A DNA stretch of 64,000 nucleotides, from positions 124,001 through 188,000 of the forward strand of contig NZ_JAHUWK010000002.1 in NCBI RefSeq assembly GCF_019219065.1, written 5' to 3'. Made by a program: the position numbers and the translations under genes. The DNA comes from Duganella sp. sic0402 (GTDB lineage Bacteria > Pseudomonadota > Gammaproteobacteria > Burkholderiales > Burkholderiaceae_D). The notes under the pieces are model-generated. The model was not told the DNA's origin, searched no databases, and worked only from the letters and a program-made list of their open reading frames with translations. Shown in pieces: positions 35,438-43,914 of this stretch (position 1 is the stretch's first letter; every line of letters starts with the position of its first letter).

Positions 35438-36151
35438 TTATCGCAACAGCTGATGCGCGCCCAGCGCCAGCAGCGCGAGGAAGAAGCAGCGGCGGAACAG
35501 CGCCGGCTGCATGCGGCCGCGCAGCCACTGGCCCAGCTGCATGCCGGCGATGGCCGGCAGCAGCGCCAGCACCGAATTGCCGGCGGCCGACGCGTGCCAC
35601 TCGCCGTGGATCGCCAGCAGCGCCGCCAGCGCCACCGTGCCAACCGTGAACGCCATGCCCAGCGCCTGCACCAGATCGTCCTTGTCCAGATTCAGCGCCT
35701 GGAAGTATGGCGCCACCGGCATCACGAACACGCCGGTCACGCCAGCCATCATGCCGGTGGTGGCGCCTGCCAGCGGCCCGGCCCAGCGTTCATGGCGCGG
35801 TGCCACGTGCAGCCGCCAGCCGGTCAGACCGAGCAGCCCGTAAGCGAGTAGCGCGACGCCCAGCACCGCCCCGCTCCAGCCGGCCGCGCCCAGCATACCG
35901 GCGGCAGCGACGCCAGCACAGATAGCCAGCATCACCCAGCGAAAGCGCTGCCACAGCGGATACAGCGCCGGGCCGGCGGCCAACTGCCATACATTCGTCA
36001 CAGCCGAAGGCACGATCAGCAGCGCGGCAGCCTCCAGCGGCGCCATGCGCAGCGACAGCAGCGCGATCGCCACCGTCGGCAGGCCCATGCCGGTGACGCC
36101 TTTCACCAGCCCAGCCACAATGAAAACCACAGCGATAAATAAGATGTCCAT
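35438..36151 (-). CDS. TauE/SafE-family membrane permease
   Basis: The 237-residue protein has about seven to eight hydrophobic segments and the family's repeated half-motif (GLVKGVTGMGLPTVA near the N-terminus and GATTGMMAGVTGVFVMPVAPYFQAL in the second half). TauE/SafE proteins export sulfite, sulfoacetate or related anions. It is divergent from a LysR regulator 77 bases away, which likely controls it. Confidence 0.88.
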   Translation of the reverse strand: MDILFIAVVFIVAGLVKGVTGMGLPTVAIALLSLRMAPLEAAALLIVPSAVTNVWQLAAGPALYPLWQRFRWVMLAICAGVAAAGMLGAAGWSGAVLGVALLAYGLLGLTGWRLHVAPRHERWAGPLAGATTGMMAGVTGVFVMPVAPYFQALNLDKDDLVQALGMAFTVGTVALAALLAIHGEWHASAAGNSVLALLPAIAGMQLGQWLRGRMQPALFRRCFFLALLALGAHQLLR

Positions 36152-36228
36152 GCAGCGTATTGTGCCCGCCCGCAGCGCAGCTGAAAATGTGGAATATACT
36201 GAGTCAGACTTCGGATAATACTTAGGCT

Positions 36229-37143
36229 ATGCGCTTCGACCTGACTGACTTGCAGCTCTTCATCCACATCGCCGAAAGCGGCAGCATCACCGCCGGCGCA
36301 CAGCTGGCGCACCTGGCGCTGGCTTCGGCCAGCGCGCGCATCCGGGGCATGGAGGAAGCGCTCAATGTGCCGCTGCTGCAACGCGGCCGGCGCGGCACCG
36401 AGCCGACCGAGGCTGGCCGCACGCTGTTGCAGCACGCGCGCACCATCATCCGCCAGACCGAGAATATGCACGCCGACCTGGCGCAATTTGCCACCGGACT
36501 GAAAGGCCAGGTGCGGCTGCTGTGCAACACCTCGGCCATCACCGAATTCCTGCCGGAAGCGCTGGCGGCCTTCCTCAAAAGCCATCCGCAACTGAGCATC
36601 AACCTGGAAGAGCGCATGAGCCGCGAGATCGTGCAGGCGGTGGCCGACGGCGCCGCCGACATCGGCGTCATCTCGGACGCGGTGGACCACGCCGGCTTGC
36701 AGACCTTTCCCTTCCGCGACGATGCGCTGGTGCTGGCGATGGCGCGTGGCCATCCGCTGGCGCAGCAATTGAAAGGCCGGCGCCGGATCGCCTTCGCGCA
36801 GGCGCTGGATCACGATTTCATCGGTCTGGCCGGCGACAGCGCCTTCCAGCAGAACGCCACCGAACAGGCGGCTCGGCTGGGCCGCCGCTTCCGCTGCAAG
36901 ATCAGGCTATTGAGTTTTGAAGCGGTCGCCCGCATGGCGGCCAGCGGCGCCGGACTGGCCATCCTGCCGGCCACCGCCGCGCGGCGCAGCCCGGAGCCAT
37001 TGCGGCTGGTGGCGCTCAGCGATGCCTGGGCCGACCGCAAGCTGCTGGTCTGCGTGCGCGACGCCGAAGCCCTGCCCGGCTATGCGCGCGAATTGCTGGC
37101 GGCGCTAATCGTCGACCGGCGGCGCCCAGTTGATCGGCCCTAG
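36229..37143 (+). CDS. LysR-family transcriptional regulator
   Basis: The 304-residue protein has a LysR HTH (about 2-60; FIHIAESGSITAGAQLAHLA). An effector-binding domain (about 88-295) follows, with AVADGAADIGVISD typical of the sulfur/aromatic-sensing group. It is divergent from the TauE/SafE permease, its probable target. Its 3' end overlaps the converging fapA-like gene by 39 bases. Confidence 0.88.
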   Translation: MRFDLTDLQLFIHIAESGSITAGAQLAHLALASASARIRGMEEALNVPLLQRGRRGTEPTEAGRTLLQHARTIIRQTENMHADLAQFATGLKGQVRLLCNTSAITEFLPEALAAFLKSHPQLSINLEERMSREIVQAVADGAADIGVISDAVDHAGLQTFPFRDDALVLAMARGHPLAQQLKGRRRIAFAQALDHDFIGLAGDSAFQQNATEQAARLGRRFRCKIRLLSFEAVARMAASGAGLAILPATAARRSPEPLRLVALSDAWADRKLLVCVRDAEALPGYARELLAALIVDRRRPVDRP

Positions 37144-38973
37144 CGGGCCGCTGTGCAGCAACGTCATGCCGGGAGCCGCGCCGCGCACCTTCGCCTTGAC
37201 CTCCTTGGCCGGACGGTCATAAGGCGGCGGCTCGCCGGGCATGAAACTCATGGTGCGCAACAGCACCTCGCCGGTCAGCAGCTCCACCACGCAGCGAGAG
37301 CCGCGCTGCAAGGCCGACTTCTGCCGCCGCACATTGCCAACCTCCTCCTGCGCCTGCTCATGCCGCACCTGGGCCGCCTTCATTGCCAGCGAAATCTTGG
37401 CCACCTGGCGCAGCGACGGGCCGACCGCCTCCGCCATCTTCTGGAACAGCGGCAGCTGTTCCGGCGTCAGCGTCAGCTCGCGCTTGCGCACGCGGGTGGC
37501 CAGCGTCAGGTAGTTGCGCACCTCGGTCTGATTGGTGATGCTGTCCATCTCCGCCTGATGCGCCTCGGCCTCGCGCGCCGCCGACGTCACGCGCGGCAGC
37601 AGCTCGGCGATCTTCTTGTCGAATTTGCTGGTATCCGGCACCAGCGCGTACAACAGCATCTCGCTCTGCTTGCGCGGCCCGGCGTGCACGATCTCGATCT
37701 TGCGGGCGGCGATGGCGCAGCCTTCAGCCACCTTGATCACCACTTCTTCGGCAATGATCTCGCAATTGCTGGCTTCGCCAATCACCACCCGTGTGCCGGA
37801 AATGATGCAGCTCTCCGCGCGCGTCAACGCGATCTCGCCATGCCGCGTCTGCAACACCGCGCCGGACGCCACGCCGCGCACGCGGATCGCCCCGTCGGCA
37901 TTGGTGATCGTGCCGCCCATCAGATTCTTGTTCAGCGAGATATCGCCACCGCGCGACGCGATATTGCCGAACACGTCGCCGTGGATGGTGATATTGCCGC
38001 CTTCGACCACGCGCTGTTCCTGCACGTCGCCGAACTCCTCATACTCGCCGGTCAGCTGCAGGTTGCCGGTGGTGCGCGCGCTGACGCCTTCGCGGCTGAT
38101 GATCTTGGGCCCGATCGACAGCCGCTTGCTGGCCGGGTCGACGCTCAGAAAGCCTTCGACAGCGGACACCAGGAACTCGCCGCCGCGCAGGTTCTCGACC
38201 ACCGTCCCCTCGCCGGCCACGCTGGCCAGCTCAATATCCTTGGGCACCGGCGGCTCCAGCACCAGGCCGGATAGCTCGTAGCCACGCACGCCCGCCGTGC
38301 GCGGCACCTTGCGCAGCAGCTTGACGTTGGGTTTCACCTGCGGGAAGCGATTCTGGAAAGTTTGCAGATCCAGCCGGCCATCGCCCATATCCTTGGGTGC
38401 GTTGCTGCGGTGGATGTCCTGCGACACTTCCTCGATGGCAGCATCCTTGCCCGGCACCGCATTCAGGCGCCGCGCAACGGTGATGCGCGCCAGCCGCCCG
38501 CTGCCGATCACCTCGCGCACGGCCGGCGCATCGATGCCGAACCGTATGCCCTTGATCCACATGTCGGCGACAAATTCGTCAAAGTTGAGGCGCGCCGGCT
38601 GCGGCGGCAGATCCGGCACTTCAAAGTAGACCGGCTCGAAATAGTATTCCGCTTCGCCGTTGATCACTTTGACAGTTTTGTACAAAGCGCGGCGCGCCGC
38701 GTGGAATGGCTGGATGCTGTCGGCGAAACGCAGCAAGGGCTGGCTACGGAGCGATTCCGGCAGGTCCGGGCCGACGTTGTACAGCATCTTGCTGAACACC
38801 GCGTAATCCAGCCCGGCGAAATAGGCGCTGCTCATGAACATCTGGCTGACGGCGGTCAGGCAGGCCACGGCGGCGGCATCAGCCTGAAAATAAACACCGT
38901 CCGCGCGCCGGACGATGGCTGCAGGGAGCTCGCCTTCCGCAGTTTGTTCCAGCGCCGTAGCGTCGTCTGACAC
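37105..38973 (-). CDS. FapA/DUF342-domain protein (first of two paralogs)
   Basis: The 622-residue protein has a divergent N-terminal region (about 1-165), DUF342 N-terminal repeats and a central right-handed beta-helix of Gly/Ile-rich turns (about 300-440, e.g. GNITIHGDVFGNIASRGG and GTITNADGAIRVRGVASGAV). A C-terminal helical coiled-coil part (about 465-560) follows. FapA proteins influence flagellar assembly or surface processes through ParA-like partners in some species; the role here is unknown. The start is GTG (38973) with GGGGA upstream. It is the downstream gene of a tandem pair; the spacer holds an 18-base perfect palindrome. Confidence 0.85.
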   Translation of the reverse strand: MSDDATALEQTAEGELPAAIVRRADGVYFQADAAAVACLTAVSQMFMSSAYFAGLDYAVFSKMLYNVGPDLPESLRSQPLLRFADSIQPFHAARRALYKTVKVINGEAEYYFEPVYFEVPDLPPQPARLNFDEFVADMWIKGIRFGIDAPAVREVIGSGRLARITVARRLNAVPGKDAAIEEVSQDIHRSNAPKDMGDGRLDLQTFQNRFPQVKPNVKLLRKVPRTAGVRGYELSGLVLEPPVPKDIELASVAGEGTVVENLRGGEFLVSAVEGFLSVDPASKRLSIGPKIISREGVSARTTGNLQLTGEYEEFGDVQEQRVVEGGNITIHGDVFGNIASRGGDISLNKNLMGGTITNADGAIRVRGVASGAVLQTRHGEIALTRAESCIISGTRVVIGEASNCEIIAEEVVIKVAEGCAIAARKIEIVHAGPRKQSEMLLYALVPDTSKFDKKIAELLPRVTSAAREAEAHQAEMDSITNQTEVRNYLTLATRVRKRELTLTPEQLPLFQKMAEAVGPSLRQVAKISLAMKAAQVRHEQAQEEVGNVRRQKSALQRGSRCVVELLTGEVLLRTMSFMPGEPPPYDRPAKEVKAKVRGAAPGMTLLHSGPLGPINWAPPVDD

Positions 38974-39005
38974 AGTCTAATCCCCAGGATGATGTACGTC
39001 GGGCC

Positions 39006-39023
39006 GCCATGCCATGGCATGGC
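39006..39023. promoter_or_regulatory. Perfect 18-base palindrome between the two fapA-like genes
   Basis: GCCATGCCATGGCATGGC is identical to its own reverse complement and lies in the 111-base spacer between the paralogs. No T-run follows on the minus strand, so it does not look like an intrinsic terminator. It may be an operator or an RNA hairpin. Confidence 0.45.
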
Positions 39024-39084
39024 CCCTTCACTTTTTAATCTTAGCGCAAGGTTAGCATGTTAGCGACGGCTTGCGCCAGCCGCA

Positions 39085-40995
39085 TCAGGGGAAAGTCACA
39101 CGCAAGCGCGGATTCAAATGCCAATCCAGCGTGCCGCTGCTGTCCGCGAACAGCAGTTCACCACCACTCGGCGTGCCTCGCAGGCGCTGCTTCAAGTCCT
39201 TTGCCTGCAACTGGCGCAAGGCGGCCGTGTCGGCCGCAAACGGCATGGTGCGCACCATGGTCTCGCCGTTGGCCATATGCAGGCCGCAACGGGCGATGCC
39301 AGCCGCCGCCACTTTCTGTTCGATCACGCGCTCCAGGCGGTCGCTCAGCAGCTTGTGCTGCGTCTGGCCGACCTGCACATCCAGCTTCAGCTTCTGGATC
39401 GCTTTCATCTCTTCGGCTACGGCGCTGGCGATCTTGCGCAGGTGCTGGCCCTGCTCCGGCGTCAGCACCAGTTCCTGGGTGCGCAGCTTGGCGGCCAGCG
39501 CCAGATAGCGGCGCACATCCGGCAGCGCGGCGATGCGCTCCATCTCCAGCTGGCTGTCCTGATTGGCCTGTGCGAAGGTGGCCACGCGCAGCTCCAGATC
39601 GGCGATCTCGCGGTCGAACTGGGTCACGTCCTTGACCAGCACATAGATCACCATCTCGGTGCGGCGGCGCGGGCCGGCGCTTTCCACTTCGACGTTGCGG
39701 CCGGCGATGACGCAGCCTTCGGCCACCGACACCAGCACTTCCTCGCCGATGATTTCGCAGTTGGACGCTTCCTCGATCTTGACGCGGGTGGCGGAGATGA
39801 CGCAGTTCTCGGCACGCTGCACCACGACCGCGCCATTGCTGGCGTAGATTACCGAATTCGACGCCACGCCGGCGATGCGGATATCGCCGGCGGCGTTGTG
39901 CACGCTGCCGCTGACCAGGTTCTTGTCCAGCACCACCGTGCCGCCGCGCGAATGGATATTGCCGTAGACGTTGCCGTGCACCGTGATATCGCTGCCGGTG
40001 ACGTCGCGCTGTTCCTGCACATCGCCATATTCCTCATAGGCGCCAGCCAGTTGCAGATTGCCGGTGGTGCGGCCGCTGACGCCTTCCAGGCTGATGATTT
40101 TGTCGGTGATGGAAATGCGGTTGGATTTGGAGTCCACGCTGAGGAAACCCTCGCGGGTCGACACCAGGTACTCACCATCCTCGGCCATCCGCGCCTCCGT
40201 CCCCTCGCCGGCCAGGAAGCGCAGCGTCAGGTCCTTGGGCGCTTCCGGCTCGGTCTTGCGGCCGGCCAGATCGAAGCCCGGCAGGCCGGGCACCGCCTCC
40301 AGCTTTTTCAGCAGGCGCACTTGCGCCTTGATCTGCGGGAAGCGGTTCTGGAAGCTTTGCAGGTCGATGCGGCCGTCGGCGCGCGCCTTGGGCGCGTCGC
40401 TGCGATGCAGGTCGGCCGAGACTTCAACCACGCTGGCGTGCTGGCCCGGCGCCGGCTCCAGGTCGGTGGCAAAGGTGATGCGGTCGGCCTTGGGCGAAGC
40501 CATCGCCGCGCGCACTGCCGCCACGTCGATGCCGAAGCGTATGCCCTGCTGCCACATGAAGGCGATGAATTCGTCGATGTCGAGCTGCACCGGGCGCTCC
40601 GGCAGCACGCTGCCGTCAGCCAGTGTTTCCTCTTCCAGATACAGCTGCTGGAAATAATATTCGGCGTAGGACAGGCTGAGTTTGGGCGGCTTGTACAGCG
40701 ACAGCCGGGCCGGATCGAAGGGCTGCAGCGCGTCGGCCAGGCGCAGGGCCTGCAGCTGGCCCATGTCTGGCCCGACGCCGTACAAGGCATTGATCAGCGC
40801 GGCGTAATCCAGGCCGGCGAAATACCAGTCCGACTGAAACACGTGCGCCACCGCCGCCGTCAGCGCCGGTTTGCTCATGCCGACATCGATATAAATTCCG
40901 TCCGCGCGCTTGACTAAACCTATCGGCAAGCCGGGTCCGGGAGCTTGTGGCTCCTGACCTGCGGCTGGCGCTGCGGATGCAACGTCTTGAACCAC
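39085..40995 (-). CDS. FapA/DUF342-domain protein (second paralog, upstream gene)
   Basis: The 636-residue protein has the same architecture as its neighbour. It shares QLAGAYEEYGDVQEQRD, GNIHSRGGTVVLDKNLVSGS and a closing segment near LTPEQGQHLRKIA, so the pair arose by tandem duplication. The start is GTG (40995) behind a strong GGGAGGA. Its 184-base upstream region carries an exact FNR-type box and a separate dyad, suggesting regulation by oxygen or respiration (inference). No flagellar genes are nearby. Confidence 0.85.
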   Translation of the reverse strand: MVQDVASAAPAAGQEPQAPGPGLPIGLVKRADGIYIDVGMSKPALTAAVAHVFQSDWYFAGLDYAALINALYGVGPDMGQLQALRLADALQPFDPARLSLYKPPKLSLSYAEYYFQQLYLEEETLADGSVLPERPVQLDIDEFIAFMWQQGIRFGIDVAAVRAAMASPKADRITFATDLEPAPGQHASVVEVSADLHRSDAPKARADGRIDLQSFQNRFPQIKAQVRLLKKLEAVPGLPGFDLAGRKTEPEAPKDLTLRFLAGEGTEARMAEDGEYLVSTREGFLSVDSKSNRISITDKIISLEGVSGRTTGNLQLAGAYEEYGDVQEQRDVTGSDITVHGNVYGNIHSRGGTVVLDKNLVSGSVHNAAGDIRIAGVASNSVIYASNGAVVVQRAENCVISATRVKIEEASNCEIIGEEVLVSVAEGCVIAGRNVEVESAGPRRRTEMVIYVLVKDVTQFDREIADLELRVATFAQANQDSQLEMERIAALPDVRRYLALAAKLRTQELVLTPEQGQHLRKIASAVAEEMKAIQKLKLDVQVGQTQHKLLSDRLERVIEQKVAAAGIARCGLHMANGETMVRTMPFAADTAALRQLQAKDLKQRLRGTPSGGELLFADSSGTLDWHLNPRLRVTFP

Positions 40996-41036
40996 GATAT
41001 CCTCCCAACGGCACGCATGCAGCCGAAGGGCGTTGC

Positions 41037-41058
41037 GTGTAATAAATTAATATTACAC
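41037..41058. promoter_or_regulatory. Dyad in the leader of the fapA pair
   Basis: GTGTAATA (41037-41044) and TATTACAC (41051-41058) are exact inverted repeats around a 6-base AT spacer. They lie between the predicted start site and the GTG of the fapA-like gene, where a repressor could bind or an RNA hairpin could form. Confidence 0.5.
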
Positions 41059-41115
41059 TTAGACAAAGCAAAAAATAGGGAAAACAATACGCGGCGAGCG
41101 CTATGTGTCAGGATA

Positions 41116-41129
41116 TTGATACAGATCAA
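41116..41129. promoter_or_regulatory. Exact FNR/ANR-type box
   Basis: TTGAT-acag-ATCAA matches the FNR/CRP-family consensus TTGAT-N4-ATCAA exactly. It is centred about 127 bases upstream of the fapA-like GTG. A TATTGT -10 on the minus strand (41089-41084) would place the box near -45, close to the class II activation position. Confidence 0.6.
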
Positions 41130-41179
41130 TAATACTCAAATAACAACTATAGCGATTTTATACGTTTAATTGCTGAAAA

Positions 41180-41575
41180 TTAACGCTTGGGCGGCACTGA
41201 ATACAGGTCCTGCCCCACTTCATTGATCTGGCGACGCAGATCGCGCCGTTCGTCCGGCGTCATGCGGCCGACGCGGCGATTCATCTCGGCGTTGCGGCTG
41301 GCTTCCTGCATGGCGCGGCGCTGTTCCTCAGCACGCTCTTCGTAGCGGCGGGCATCCAGCTGGCGCGCGTCGCCGGAACGCGGCTGCTCGCCGCGCTGGC
41401 CACCCTGCTGTTGCGGTTGCGCCTCGCGGCGCTGGCCATCCTGCGCCTGCGCCTGCGCCAAGCCTGCCCCCCCCGCGCCCAGCAGGCCGCAGCATAGCAG
41501 CGCGCCAGCCAAGGAGGATCGAACGCAAAAAGATGCGCTTGCTGCCGCGGATTTTTTTTTGTGATCGATGAACAT
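41180..41575 (-). CDS. Exported Gln/Arg-rich hypothetical protein
   Basis: The 131-residue protein has a signal peptide (about 15-40, GALLCCGLLGAGGAGLAQA) followed by a Gln/Arg-rich hydrophilic region (about 42-110). A helical tail with MTPDERRDLRRQINEVGQDLY resembles periplasmic stress-type helices, but I cannot assign a family. Codons 5-8 contain a run of nine A residues. AGGGAA precedes the ATG at 41575; the frame is open further upstream without features. It lies upstream of the fapA promoter region on the same strand. Confidence 0.65.
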   Translation of the reverse strand: MFIDHKKKSAAASASFCVRSSLAGALLCCGLLGAGGAGLAQAQAQDGQRREAQPQQQGGQRGEQPRSGDARQLDARRYEERAEEQRRAMQEASRNAEMNRRVGRMTPDERRDLRRQINEVGQDLYSVPPKR

Positions 41576-41652
41576 GGCGTTCCCTGGAAAGCTGAATCTA
41601 TGCCCGCAGTGTATGATGCTTTGACCGAGGGGGTAAGGCGAATTGGGTAAAG

Positions 41653-41670
41653 TTTGTAATAATTTGTAAT
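41653..41670 (+). promoter_or_regulatory. Direct repeats with 10-base period ahead of the response regulator
   Basis: TTTGTAAT occurs at 41653-41660 and again at 41663-41670, one helical turn apart. Two GGGTAA sequences lie just upstream. Tandem sites at 10-11-base spacing are how OmpR/PhoB-type regulators bind, so autoregulation by the following gene is plausible. Confidence 0.45.
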
Positions 41671-41748
41671 GGGTCGTCCCGCACGCGTTTTCGCAGGACG
41701 AATATGACGTTACCATAGCAACATGAATAAGACAAATCTGGCAGCCAA

Positions 41749-42519
41749 ATGACTAGTACAACGACTGATTCCGGCAACACCGCAGCCGCCAACGCACAGG
41801 GCCACGCCGCCAAGATCATGGTGGTGGACGACGACGTCCGCCTGCGCGACCTGCTGCGCCGCTACCTGACCGAGCAGGGTTTCAATGTGTTCACCGCAGA
41901 AAGCGCCACCGCCATGAACAAGCTGTGGCTGCGCGAGCGCTACGACCTGCTGGTGCTGGACCTGATGCTGCCTGGCGAGGACGGCCTGTCGATCTGCCGC
42001 CGCCTGCGTGGTGCCGGCGACCAGACGCCGATCATCATGCTGACCGCCAAGGGCGAGGACGTGGACCGCATCGTCGGCCTGGAAATGGGCGCCGACGACT
42101 ACCTGCCCAAGCCCTTCAATCCGCGCGAGCTGGTGGCCCGCATCGGCGCGGTGCTGCGCCGCCGCGGCCCGGACGAAATTCCCGGCGCGCCGTCGGAAAC
42201 CCCGCAGACCTTCGAGTTCGGCCAGTTCGTGCTGGACCTGGGCACGCGCACGCTGAAGAAAAACGGCGAGACGGTGCCGCTGACCACCGGCGAGTTCTCG
42301 GTGCTGAAAGTGTTTGCCCGCCACGCACGCCAGCCGCTGTCGCGCGAAAAGCTGATGGAGCTGGCGCGCGGCCGCGAGTACGAAGTCTTCGACCGCAGCC
42401 TGGACGTGCAGATCTCGCGCCTGCGCAAGCTGATCGAGCCCGATCCTTCCAGCCCGCTGTACATCCAGACCGTATGGGGCCTGGGCTATGTGTTCATCCC
42501 GGAGGGACAACCGCGCTAA
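41749..42519 (+). CDS. ompR: OmpR-family response regulator
   Basis: The 256-residue protein has a receiver domain (about 22-135) with acidic pair VVDDD, phospho-acceptor Asp71 (LLVLDLMLPGEDG) and the conserved Lys in YLPKPFNPREL. A winged-helix DNA-binding domain (about 155-250) with RSLDVQISRLRKLIE and TVWGLGYVF follows. It resembles OmpR/RisA. It forms an operon with the histidine kinase 15 bases downstream. Its ATG overlaps (ATGA) the end of a 9-codon frame beginning at 41723, which might be a leader peptide. A hairpin (TCGTCC 41674-41679 / GGACGA 41696-41701) can form in the leader. Confidence 0.92.
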   Translation: MTSTTTDSGNTAAANAQGHAAKIMVVDDDVRLRDLLRRYLTEQGFNVFTAESATAMNKLWLRERYDLLVLDLMLPGEDGLSICRRLRGAGDQTPIIMLTAKGEDVDRIVGLEMGADDYLPKPFNPRELVARIGAVLRRRGPDEIPGAPSETPQTFEFGQFVLDLGTRTLKKNGETVPLTTGEFSVLKVFARHARQPLSREKLMELARGREYEVFDRSLDVQISRLRKLIEPDPSSPLYIQTVWGLGYVFIPEGQPR

Positions 42520-42534
42520 GGCGTGGGCGCGCGC

Positions 42535-43914
42535 ATGAAGTTGCTATTGAGCCTGCCATTGAAGTTACCGTTTGGCCTGCGTCTCGCCAGCCTGAAAAGC
42601 GGCCTGTTCTGGCGCACCTTCTTCCTGCTTGGGGCGCTGACCACCACCAGCATGACCGCCTGGGTCGGCATGATCAGCGTGGTGCAGCACGAGCCGCAGG
42701 TGCAGCAGATTTCCTCGCAGGTGATCTCGGTGGTGACCATCACCCATGCGGCGCTGACCCACTCGGCGCCCGAGCTGCGCCGCGAGCTGCTGTTCGAGCT
42801 GGTGTCGAATGAAGGCATCCGCGTATTCCCGCTGGAAGAAGACGACAAGGTCGAGCCGCCGGCCAGCAACGCGCTGATGCCCGACATCGAAAAGCTGGTC
42901 AAGGCCAAGCTGGGCGCGGCCACCCGCTTCTCGTCCAAGGTGAATGGCGTGGCCGGTTTCTGGGTCAGCTTCAATATCGACGACGACCAGTACTGGCTGA
43001 TGCTGGAGCGCGAGCGCATTCGCGGCCTGACAGGCATTCAGTGGCTGGGCTGGGCCAGCGTGGTGTCGGTGGTGTCGCTGCTGGGCGCGGCGCTGATTTC
43101 CAGCCTGGTCAACCTGCCGCTGCGCCGCCTGACCCAGGCCACGCGCGATTTCGCGCAGGGCAAGCGCCCTGCGCCACTGCCGGAAAAAGGCCCGATGGAG
43201 ATTATGGAGGCCAACCGCAGCTTCAATCAGATGGTCGACGACTTGCAGCAGGTGGAGTCCGACCGCGCGGTGATCCTGGCCGGCATTTCGCACGACCTGC
43301 GCACGCCGCTGGCGCGCATGCAGCTGGAAGTGGAGATGGCCCACCTGTCCGACGAGGCGCGCGAAGGCATGCAGTCGGATATCGGCCAGATGGACGCCAT
43401 CATCGGCCAGTTCCTCGACTACGCCAAGCCGACCGAGGCCTCCAGCTTCCTCGATATCGACATCAGCGAGCTGCTGCGCGACACCGCACACGAGGCGTCG
43501 CGCCTGCCCGACCTGCGCATCAGCACCGACATCGCACCCGGCGCGCACGCCATGGGCAACGCCACCGACATCAAGCGGGTGATCAACAATCTGATCGAAA
43601 ACGCGCGCCGCTACGGCAAGACGCCGGGCGAGGAGTACACCGACATCGACATCAGCTGCCGCATCAAGGGTGCGCACGGGTCGAAGCGCATCGTCATCGA
43701 AGTGCAGGATCACGGCGTCGGCGTGCCGGCCGCGCAGATCGAGCAGTTGCTCAAGCCCTTCACCCGGCTCGACGAGGCGCGCGGCCAGGCCAACGGCGCC
43801 GGCCTAGGACTGGCGATCGTCGAACGCGTGATCACCCGCCACAACGCCGAACTCCAGGTACGCAACCGCGATGGCGGCGGCCTGCTGATCCAGATCGTCA
43901 TGAAAGGCTTGTAA
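42535..43914 (+). CDS. EnvZ-type sensor histidine kinase
   Basis: The protein of about 459 residues has two transmembrane helices (about 20-42 and 170-192) flanking a periplasmic sensor domain, then a HAMP segment. The dimerisation domain has phospho-accepting His253 (GISHDLRTPLARM), and the HATPase domain has NNLIENARRYG, VQDHGVGVP and GAGLGLAIVERV. It is the partner of the upstream OmpR-like regulator (EnvZ/RisS class). The ATG at 42535 was chosen; a GTG 12 bases upstream is possible. The stop shares one base with the next gene's ATG. Confidence 0.92.
   Translation: MKLLLSLPLKLPFGLRLASLKSGLFWRTFFLLGALTTTSMTAWVGMISVVQHEPQVQQISSQVISVVTITHAALTHSAPELRRELLFELVSNEGIRVFPLEEDDKVEPPASNALMPDIEKLVKAKLGAATRFSSKVNGVAGFWVSFNIDDDQYWLMLERERIRGLTGIQWLGWASVVSVVSLLGAALISSLVNLPLRRLTQATRDFAQGKRPAPLPEKGPMEIMEANRSFNQMVDDLQQVESDRAVILAGISHDLRTPLARMQLEVEMAHLSDEAREGMQSDIGQMDAIIGQFLDYAKPTEASSFLDIDISELLRDTAHEASRLPDLRISTDIAPGAHAMGNATDIKRVINNLIENARRYGKTPGEEYTDIDISCRIKGAHGSKRIVIEVQDHGVGVPAAQIEQLLKPFTRLDEARGQANGAGLGLAIVERVITRHNAELQVRNRDGGGLLIQIVMKGL

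Noticed and set aside
41551..41560. T-run as an intrinsic terminator on the plus strand
   Set aside because: No plus-strand gene ends here and the run encodes Lys codons of the minus-strand exported protein.
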